A stretch of 5,905 bases of DNA from positions 18,738-24,642 of the forward strand of contig DETL01000027.1 of the NCBI GenBank assembly GCA_002361625.1. Reading direction: 5' to 3'. The number at the start of each line of letters is the position of its first letter. Positions within the stretch are counted from its first letter, which is position 1. This DNA is from Bacteroidales bacterium UBA3289. Lineage in GTDB: Bacteria; Bacteroidota; Bacteroidia; Bacteroidales; UBA932. A program made the position numbers and the translations under genes. Of this stretch, positions 1 through 4,794 are shown one piece after another. The notes below the pieces were generated by a model. It ran no database searches and was not told the origin of the DNA. It worked only from the letters and a program-made list of their open reading frames with translations.

Positions 1-281
1 TAGTAATCATAATAGGAAACGAAATACTCCACGGCGTTGTGCGGGAAAAACGCCTTGAACTCACCGTACAGCTGGGCGGCCAGGGTCTTGTTGTGGCTCA
101 AGACCAGGGCAGGGCGCTGGAGACGCTGGATGACATTGGCCATCGTGAAGGTCTTTCCGGAGCCGGTGACGCCCAGCAAAGTGACGGCATCCACACCGTC
201 CTGGAGGGCCTTGCACAGGCCGTCGATGGCTTCGGGCTGATCCCCGGACGGGCGGTAACTGGACTGCAGATCGAATTTCAT
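1..281 (-). CDS. uvrB: Excinuclease ABC subunit B, N-terminal part (cut by window edge)
   Basis: This is the start of UvrB, the DNA-damage verification helicase-like subunit of UvrABC nucleotide excision repair, acting in the cytoplasm. The ATG is at 281-279 and the frame stays open to the left edge (93 full codons). The visible protein begins MKFDLQSSYRPSGDQPEAID, the typical UvrB opening. A Walker A motif GVTGSGKT lies at residues 37-44, followed by LVLSHNKTLAAQLYGEFKAF at about 59-78 and then VEYFVSYYDYY, which leads into the beta-hairpin that clamps DNA. The complete protein is normally about 670 residues, so roughly 85% lies outside the window. The start is chosen because it matches the family N-terminus and no in-frame alternative precedes the GDQPEAI motif. 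It is divergent from the OmpA-family gene. A -7-like box ends only 4 bp before the ATG, so the mRNA may have little or no leader. Identification is very secure; nothing can be said of later domains. Confidence 0.96.
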   Translation of the reverse strand, partial: MKFDLQSSYRPSGDQPEAIDGLCKALQDGVDAVTLLGVTGSGKTFTMANVIQRLQRPALVLSHNKTLAAQLYGEFKAFFPHNAVEYFVSYYDY

Positions 282-285
282 GACA

Positions 286-316
286 CAAAGATACACCTAT
301 TTCCGCATTAAAGAAA
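286..316 (-). promoter_or_regulatory. Predicted Bacteroidota-type promoter of uvrB
   Basis: Read on the minus strand, TATCTTTG (293-286) fits the Bacteroidota -7 consensus TAnnTTTG exactly. TTTC (316-313) lies 19 bp upstream and matches 3 of 4 bases of the -33 TTTG element. The -7 box ends 4 bp before the uvrB ATG, so transcription would begin at or within a few bases of the start codon. The call rests on motif match and position only. Confidence 0.6.
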
Positions 317-327
317 TCGCTGAATAT

Positions 328-358
328 TTTGCAGGTTGAAAAAAAAGAGTTAAATTTG
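328..358 (+). promoter_or_regulatory. Predicted Bacteroidota-type promoter of the OmpA-family gene
   Basis: TTTG at 328-331 and TAAATTTG at 351-358 match the -33 (TTTG) and -7 (TAnnTTTG) elements recognised by the Bacteroidota primary sigma factor, with a 19-bp spacer, inside the usual 19-21 range. Transcription would start near 363-366 and give a leader of roughly 50-55 nt before the ATG at 418. The leader has no Shine-Dalgarno-like sequence but is A/T-rich just before the ATG, as is usual for strongly translated genes in this phylum. A match to both elements fits a highly expressed outer-membrane protein gene. Confidence 0.8.
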
Positions 359-413
359 TGTGTTATTGGTGAAGAAGAGCCAATTACTTAGTGTGACAAC
401 ATTTAACTCTTTT
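343..413. repeat. 13-bp perfect inverted repeat flanking the OmpA-gene leader
   Basis: AAAAGAGTTAAAT (343-355) and ATTTAACTCTTTT (401-413) are exact reverse complements separated by 45 bp. The left arm covers the first half of the -7 box, and the right arm ends 4 bp before the ATG. The predicted transcript begins after the left arm, so the two arms could not pair in that mRNA. If functional, the repeat would act at DNA level, for example as a two-site operator, or in a transcript started further upstream. The sequence is A/T-rich, so chance is not excluded. Confidence 0.6.
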
Positions 414-417
414 ATTT

Positions 418-1608
418 ATGAAAGGTATCAAATTATTTGGAATTCTTGCTGTTGCAGGACTTCTCGTGTCCTTCGGTGCTTACGCCCAGGAGGACAACAA
501 CCGTAACGAAGACGGTACCGTCGCCCGTGGTCCTTATCTGACCAACGGTGCTTTCGACAACACGTTCATCGGCCTCGGCGCCGGTGTCAATTCCGTCATT
601 GAAAAGGGTTACGGCATTGGTAAGTTCGGTCTTGCCACCGACCTCAACTTCGGTAAGTGGTTCACCCCGTCCGTCGGTGCCCGCGTTGGCTGGCACGGTC
701 TGAAGAACACCTCCAAGAGCGGTGAGTTCGACAAGGCTGCTTTCAACTATGTCCACGCCGACTTCCTCTGGAACCTCTCCAACAGCTTCGGTGGCTACAA
801 GGAGACCCGTTTCTGGGACATCATCCCCTATGTGGATGCTGGTCTTCTTCTTGTCAAGCACCATGGCCTCAAGAGCTTCGACCAGGAGCTGGGTGCCGGT
901 GTCGGTATCCTCAACGAGTTCCGTCTCGGTGACCGCGTGAACCTCAACCTCGACCTCGGTATCATCGGCAGCCGTGCCGAAGCTTTCCAGATGAACGGCT
1001 TCGTCAAGCGCTATGTCGGCTTCCCGACCGCCACCCTCGGTCTGTCCTTCAACCTCGGCCGTACCGGTTTCGACCGCTACGCTTCCGTCATCCCTGTGGT
1101 CGTTCCGCTTCCTTTCACCGAGGCCGACTACAACAACCTGAAGAACAAGGTGGCTGCCCTCGAGCGTGAAAACGCCCAGCTCAAGAACAAGATTGCCGAC
1201 CTGGAGAACCAGCTCGCTCCGTTCAAGAACCTCGTCGATGGTCAGACCTACCTCTTCCAGAACGGACGCTTCACCGCCGTCGAGGCCAAGGTCGCTTCCC
1301 CTGCTACCGTTTACTTCGACCTGGGCTCCTCCAAGCTCTCCCAGCGTGAGAAGGCTCATCTCGAGTACTTCGCCGGCAACGTGGTCGATGGTAACACCAA
1401 GCTCCTCCTCACCGGTTCCGCCGACAAGCAAACTGGTACCGCCCGTGGCAACCAGAAGCTCTCCGAGCAGCGTGTCGAGACCGTGAAGAACCTCCTCACC
1501 AAGCTTGGCGCCGCCGCCGGTAACATCGAGACCGTCGCTAACGGTGACACCAAGAACATCTTCGACACCCCGGCCAAGAACCGCTGCGTCGTCATCGAGG
1601 TGAAATAA
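418..1608 (+). CDS. OmpA-family outer-membrane beta-barrel / peptidoglycan-binding protein
   Basis: This 396-residue protein probably anchors the outer membrane to peptidoglycan and may form a small pore. Residues 1-23 are a signal peptide (MKGIKLF, hydrophobic core, then AYA before Gln24, a signal-peptidase I site). Residues about 40-215 alternate aromatic and polar residues, as in an OmpA-like N-terminal barrel. A proline-rich link (225-233) leads to a heptad-like coiled coil (about 234-268), then the OmpA C-terminal domain (about 297-396). That domain shows VYFDLGSSKLS (298-308), a TGSAD...NQKLSEQR segment (332-352) and a final NRCVVIEVK. Asp336 and Arg352 align with the Asp and Arg known to bind diaminopimelate in OmpA domains. 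Codon choice is strongly biased (CTC, GTC, CGT, GGT, AAG), which suggests high expression. It has its own promoter and terminator, so it is probably monocistronic. The family call is firm; the exact function (porin, structural, adhesion) is not shown. Confidence 0.95.
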   Translation: MKGIKLFGILAVAGLLVSFGAYAQEDNNRNEDGTVARGPYLTNGAFDNTFIGLGAGVNSVIEKGYGIGKFGLATDLNFGKWFTPSVGARVGWHGLKNTSKSGEFDKAAFNYVHADFLWNLSNSFGGYKETRFWDIIPYVDAGLLLVKHHGLKSFDQELGAGVGILNEFRLGDRVNLNLDLGIIGSRAEAFQMNGFVKRYVGFPTATLGLSFNLGRTGFDRYASVIPVVVPLPFTEADYNNLKNKVAALERENAQLKNKIADLENQLAPFKNLVDGQTYLFQNGRFTAVEAKVASPATVYFDLGSSKLSQREKAHLEYFAGNVVDGNTKLLLTGSADKQTGTARGNQKLSEQRVETVKNLLTKLGAAAGNIETVANGDTKNIFDTPAKNRCVVIEVK

Positions 1609-1632
1609 GTTTTAAGAACCGATATTTCTGAT

Positions 1633-1664
1633 AAGGTCGACTCATAAGAGTCGGCCTTTTTTTT
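1633..1664 (+). terminator. Intrinsic terminator of the OmpA-family gene
   Basis: AAGGTCGACTC (1633-1643), loop ATAA, GAGTCGGCCTT (1648-1658): an 11-bp stem with one G.U pair, running into eight T residues (1657-1664). It lies 25 bp after the TAA stop on the same strand, a textbook rho-independent terminator. Confidence 0.93.
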
Positions 1665-1676
1665 GTCCCGCGCTCA

Positions 1677-1772
1677 GCCTATCCCCCTGTTCGTCAATCT
1701 CTTGATCGCCGGTCTATGTCCCTTTTGGGACACAGACCGAAAGGTAAAAGTCGAAGAGTCAGGTGGATAGCC
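1677..1772. repeat. Outer arms of a concentric imperfect palindrome
   Basis: GCCTATCCCCCTG (1677-1689) and CAGGTGGATAGCC (1760-1772) are reverse complements at 11 of 13 positions. Their midpoint, 1724.5, is the exact midpoint of the inner hairpin 1710-1739. The 20-bp stretches between inner and outer arms do not pair better than chance. The whole resembles a folded element with a conserved tip and base, as seen in REP-like or MITE-like sequences. Confidence 0.5.
1710..1739. repeat. Palindromic hairpin 1 (TGTCCC-TTTT-GGGACA core)
   Basis: Arms CGGTCTATGTCCC (1710-1722) and GGGACACAGACCG (1727-1739) pair over 13 positions with a single A/C mismatch (1716/1733) around a TTTT loop. It is not followed by a T tract on the plus strand or by an equivalent on the minus strand, so it is not an obvious intrinsic terminator. 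Confidence 0.8.
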
Positions 1773-1806
1773 GTATGTCTGTGTCCTTTTTGGGACATAG
1801 ACATAC
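1773..1806. repeat. Palindromic hairpin 2 (diverged copy of hairpin 1)
   Basis: GTATGTCTGTGTCC (1773-1786) pairs with GGACATAGACATAC (1793-1806), with one G/T position (1781/1798), and the stem can be extended by a further T.G pair (1787/1792) to leave a TTTT loop (1788-1791). The inner core TGTCC(T)TTTTGGGACA and the following AGAC match hairpin 1, while the outer stem bases differ but still pair. Paired changes that keep the stem suggest that folding, not just sequence, matters. Confidence 0.8.
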
Positions 1807-1865
1807 AGTTACTGAGCGAGCTGTCAGGGAGTTGAGCGTCGCTCTCTGTCCCTCTCTCTGGATGC

Positions 1866-1896
1866 AAAAAAACCGGCCCGGGAACGGGTCGGTTTT
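1866..1896 (-). terminator. Intrinsic terminator at the end of the pot operon
   Basis: On the minus strand, AAAACCGACCCG (1896-1885), loop TTCC, CGGGCCGGTTTT (1880-1869), then further T residues to 1866, giving seven T in a row. The stem has one A/C mismatch on this strand and one G.U on the plus strand. It lies 27 bp beyond the potD stop. The long T tract favours use by the pot operon; the plus-strand version has only four T, so any bidirectional role would be weaker. Confidence 0.85.
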
Positions 1897-1923
1897 CGTT
1901 AGGGGATATTCGATAGCTCGGGA

Positions 1924-3222
1924 CTATTTCCGGCCTCTGCGGCTCTTCTTGCGGCGGTTCTTGGCAGCGTTGGCGAAGAAGGCGAAGGCGGCGATGGCCA
2001 CGGCAACGAGGCCGATGAAGATGTAGGTGAAGGCGTTGGCGTTGTCACCCTTGACGCGGGACCACATTTCAATCAGCTTGCCGGTGTTCTCGCCCCAGTC
2101 GTGCTCCTGGGTGGAACGGTCGATGTCGGCCTTGTCCGGATAGAGGACCGGGTTGGCGCAGACGGCGGTATCGGCCGGGGAGAAGAAGTAGGAGAGGTCG
2201 AGCGGCTCGTATGCCTCGTCGGTGAAGGCGTCACGGACTTCCGGAGCACCGCTGACAGACACGTAGCCGGTCACTTCCACGTTGCGGATGACGATGTCCG
2301 GACGGCTCATGAAGTTGATCCAGTACTTGGCGGCCTTGACGTTCTGCGCGTACTTCGGGATCACCCAACCGTCGAACCAGACGGTGAAGCCTTCCTTCGG
2401 GAGGGCATAGCGGAGATCCACGCCGAGCTCGGCGGCCTCGTCGATAGCCCATACGCCGTCACCGCTCCAGGTAAGGTTCACGTACCCGAGTTCCTGGACC
2501 ATCTGGTCCTTGCCGAAATCGGCCTCCCAGCCAGCCACGAGGGGCTTTACTTCCTTCATGTAGTCCTCCACGGCGGCGATGTCCGCGTCGGAGGTGTAGT
2601 TCATGAGCCCGTCCATCGTGACGGAGCCGTCGGCAATCTCCTTCTCCTTGATTTTCAGGATGATCTGGGAATAGACGTCCCGGGCGGAGTCCTTGATGAA
2701 GATGCGGTCGGCGAACTTGGGATTCTTGATGATGTCCCAGGTGGAGGCTTCCTCGTCCGTCACGTACTTGGCGTTGTACAGGATGCCGGTCGTGCCCCAC
2801 ATGTAGCCCACGGAGTAGTCGTTGGCATTCTTGCCCTTGCCGTCCATCTTGTCGAAGCAGGCCCGGATGTAAGGGGAGAGGTTTCCGTCGATATAGTTGG
2901 GCGTGGAACCGAAGTCACGGTCCAGCGGGAGCAGGAGGTCGCTCTGGAGCATGCGCTCGATGATATAGTCGGACGGGCACACGACGTCATAGTCTTCGTG
3001 TCCCTTCTCGATCTTGGAGAGCATGGTCTCGTTGATGTCGAAGGTCTGGTAGATGACCTTGACTTTCTCACCGGTCTGCTCCTCATACCACTGTTCGAAT
3101 TCGGGGATGACGGACTCGTCGATGTAATCGGACCAGTTGTAAACCTTGAGGACCTGGGTGCGGTCCTCGGAGCAGCCGGCGAGTACCAGAGCGGCTGCAA
3201 GTGCGATCAGGATTCTTTTCAT
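1924..3222 (-). CDS. potD: Polyamine ABC transporter substrate-binding lipoprotein with extra C-terminal membrane helix
   Basis: This 432-residue protein is the periplasmic spermidine/putrescine-binding component of a Pot importer. Residues 1-16 form a lipoprotein signal with lipobox LAGC, Cys17 being the lipidated residue. The body (about 24-392) is a type II periplasmic-binding fold. Pocket residues aligned by eye with E. coli PotD are Trp30 and Tyr33 (NWSDY), Ser84 and Tyr86 (PSDY), Trp252, Trp282 and Asp284 (VWFD) and Tyr320. The PotD Asp168 position is Ser179, the Glu171 position is Asp182, and the Gln327 position is Glu373. Unlike the 348-residue E. coli protein, it has about 40 more C-terminal residues: a hydrophobic helix (about 398-417) and a tail rich in Lys and Arg (421-432). 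The start ATG overlaps the potC stop as ATGA, and potD is the last gene before the terminator. Family call is firm; the preferred polyamine is not established. Confidence 0.94.
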   Translation of the reverse strand: MKRILIALAAALVLAGCSEDRTQVLKVYNWSDYIDESVIPEFEQWYEEQTGEKVKVIYQTFDINETMLSKIEKGHEDYDVVCPSDYIIERMLQSDLLLPLDRDFGSTPNYIDGNLSPYIRACFDKMDGKGKNANDYSVGYMWGTTGILYNAKYVTDEEASTWDIIKNPKFADRIFIKDSARDVYSQIILKIKEKEIADGSVTMDGLMNYTSDADIAAVEDYMKEVKPLVAGWEADFGKDQMVQELGYVNLTWSGDGVWAIDEAAELGVDLRYALPKEGFTVWFDGWVIPKYAQNVKAAKYWINFMSRPDIVIRNVEVTGYVSVSGAPEVRDAFTDEAYEPLDLSYFFSPADTAVCANPVLYPDKADIDRSTQEHDWGENTGKLIEMWSRVKGDNANAFTYIFIGLVAVAIAAFAFFANAAKNRRKKSRRGRK

Positions 3223-4025
3223 TTGTTTTCGTTTTGTTTCTGGAGTCGGTCCTGGCGGACGTTGATGATCACGAGGAGGATGAGGATGACGAGGAAGATG
3301 AGCGTCATCAGCGGGCGCAGCTCAGGGGTGAGGCCGCCCTTCCGGGCATCCGTATAAATATAGGTGGAGAGGGTGTCCAGGCCGATGGTGCCGCGCGTGA
3401 AGAACGTCACGGCGAAATCGTCCAGGGACATCGTGAAAGCGAGGATGAAGCCGGATACCATGCCGGGCTTGAGCTCGGGAACCAGCACCTTCCAGAGGGC
3501 CTGGGACGGCGTGGCGCCGAGGTCCAGGGCGGCCTCGTAGATGTTCGGATTCATCTGCTGGAGCTTCGGAAGCACACTCAGGACCACATAGGGAGTGCAA
3601 AAAGTGATGTGCGCCAGGATGACGGTCACATATCCCTGGCTGAAGTGCAGGAAGACGAACAGCAGGAACAGCGAGACACCGGTGATGATGTCCGGGTTGA
3701 TCATCGGGATGTTGTTCAGGAAGGACACGACCTTCTTCTTCCGTCCCTTGAGGTTGTGGATGCCGATGGCGGCGACCGTTCCCAGGAGGGTGGAGAAGGC
3801 GGCGGCGATGAGGGCGATCAGGACCGTATTCTCCACGGCGGCGAGCAGCGAGGCATTGCCCTGCATCTGGCCGGTCAGGAGATTCCGGTACAGGTGGGTG
3901 GAGAATCCCTCCCAGCTGCCCAGCACCTTGCTCTCCGTGAAGGAGAAGACGGCGATGAACACCAGCGGGGCGTACAGGAGGATCAGGAGGATCCACAGAT
4001 AGAGTCTGGCGAAAAACTTACCCAT
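3219..4025 (-). CDS. potC: Polyamine ABC transporter permease PotC
   Basis: This 268-residue inner-membrane permease pairs with PotB to form the polyamine channel. The N-terminus (MGKFFARLYLWILLILLYAP) begins the first membrane helix. Further hydrophobic segments lie near residues 63-90, 112-130, 133-152, 190-206 and 237-256, giving the usual six helices. The EAA loop, which docks on the ATPase, reads YEAALDLGATPSQALWKVLVP at about 163-183 with the conserved Gly at 170. FTMSLDDFAVTFFT (197-210) after it is characteristic of PotC-type permeases, and the length is close to E. coli PotC (264). The start is 1 bp downstream of the potB stop, and its TGA stop overlaps the potD ATG. Which of the two permeases is 'B' and which 'C' rests on this motif and on gene order. 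No defects seen. Confidence 0.94.
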   Translation of the reverse strand: MGKFFARLYLWILLILLYAPLVFIAVFSFTESKVLGSWEGFSTHLYRNLLTGQMQGNASLLAAVENTVLIALIAAAFSTLLGTVAAIGIHNLKGRKKKVVSFLNNIPMINPDIITGVSLFLLFVFLHFSQGYVTVILAHITFCTPYVVLSVLPKLQQMNPNIYEAALDLGATPSQALWKVLVPELKPGMVSGFILAFTMSLDDFAVTFFTRGTIGLDTLSTYIYTDARKGGLTPELRPLMTLIFLVILILLVIINVRQDRLQKQNENK

Positions 4026-4026
4026 A

Positions 4027-4794
4027 CTAGATCAGCGCTCCTTCCGCTTGCTCCTTGTCCTTGTCGAACAGGGTGGTGATACCGATGATGATGAGCATGA
4101 TGAATGCCAGGGCCGCACCGTAGTTCCACATGGAGGAGTTGATGTTCTCCTGGATGATGGTACCGAACAGCTTGATCTTGTTGTTGGTGAGGAACTCGGA
4201 GATGGCGAAGGTGGATACGGTTGGCATGAACACCATCAGGATGCCGGAAGTGACGCCGGGCATCGAGAGGGGAACGGTGACCTTCCAGAAGGCCTTCCAA
4301 GGCGTTGCGCCCAGATCCACGGCCGCCTCCGCATAGGACTTGTCCATTTTGGCGAGCACGTTGTAGATCGGGTAGATCATGAACGGCAGGTAGTCATAGA
4401 CCATACCGAACAGGAGCGTGCCCTTGCCCAGGGTGACGCCCAGCATCGTGAAGAGCTGGGCCGTAGCGAGGGTGCGCATGAGGGCGTTGATCCACATCGG
4501 CATGATGAACAGGACGATCGTGACCGCGCTCTTGTTGTACTGCTTGTTCGCGAGGATCCAGGCGGCGGGATAGCCCAGCAGGATGCAGAGGGCCGTGTTT
4601 TCGAGCGCCACCTCGATGGAGACGGCGAAAGTCGAAAGCGCGTCCTTGTCCGTGAAGAACTTCGCGAGGTTCCCGAGGGTGAAATGGCCCTGGCTGTCCT
4701 GGAAGGCATAGACCATGACCAGCACCAGCGGGAGTACGACAAAGAAGACGAGGAAGACGACGTACGGAATGCTCCAGTTGCTTCTCTTACCCAT
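4027..4794 (-). CDS. potB: Polyamine ABC transporter permease PotB
   Basis: This 255-residue permease is the partner of PotC. Hydrophobic segments occur at about 10-30, 61-82, 90-108, 128-149, 181-199 and 226-242, consistent with six helices. The EAA loop is AEAAVDLGATPWKAFWKVTVP at about 155-175, with the conserved Gly at 162, followed by LSMPGVTSGILMVFMPTVST, typical of PotB. It is somewhat shorter than E. coli PotB (about 275-285), mostly at the N-terminus, but contains all expected segments. The ATG at 4794 lies inside the end of potA (8-bp overlap), with AGGA a few bases upstream that could act as a weak ribosome-binding site. The overlap suggests translational coupling, which would help keep subunit amounts balanced. 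The stop is TAG at 4029-4027, 1 bp before potC. Confidence 0.94.
   Translation of the reverse strand: MGKRSNWSIPYVVFLVFFVVLPLVLVMVYAFQDSQGHFTLGNLAKFFTDKDALSTFAVSIEVALENTALCILLGYPAAWILANKQYNKSAVTIVLFIMPMWINALMRTLATAQLFTMLGVTLGKGTLLFGMVYDYLPFMIYPIYNVLAKMDKSYAEAAVDLGATPWKAFWKVTVPLSMPGVTSGILMVFMPTVSTFAISEFLTNNKIKLFGTIIQENINSSMWNYGAALAFIMLIIIGITTLFDKDKEQAEGALI

Larger units (their letters stand above)
1665..1865. other. Gene-free convergent spacer with palindromic repeats
   Basis: The 315-bp gap between the OmpA-family stop codon and the potD stop codon contains no credible gene. Apart from the two terminators at its ends, it holds a cluster of inverted repeats. Two hairpins share the core TGTCC(C/T)TTTTGGGACA followed by AGAC, outer arms are placed symmetrically around the first hairpin, and TCTnTGTCCYT recurs at 1713, 1778 and 1843, exactly 65 bp apart each time. 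No transposase, terminal target duplication, tRNA or promoter of the TTTG/TAnnTTTG type was seen here. Confidence 0.7.

Noticed and set aside
37..311. Small open frames on both strands over the uvrB start
   Set aside because: They are out of frame with, or antisense to, a clear UvrB N-terminus carrying GDQPEAI and Walker A motifs.
365..384. A small ATTGG/CCAAT hairpin in the OmpA-gene leader
   Set aside because: Only 5 bp of stem with a 10-nt loop, A/T-rich and weak; not enough to claim a riboswitch or attenuator.
433..1431. A 332-codon open frame antisense to the OmpA-family gene
   Set aside because: Its composition (very rich in Val, Glu, Gly, Leu) is what the strongly biased codons of the OmpA gene give when read in reverse. 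It has no family motifs or promoter, and the plus-strand gene is certain.
1664..1852. A CRISPR-like array in the spacer
   Set aside because: The repeats are short, diverged and palindromic, with only two full copies and with half-conserved intervals in place of unique spacers. No cas genes are present.
1763..2026. An 87-codon plus-strand open frame starting in the spacer
   Set aside because: It runs through hairpin 2, the pot terminator and the potD tail; the protein is Arg/Ala-rich from the reverse of the PotD basic tail and shows no family features.
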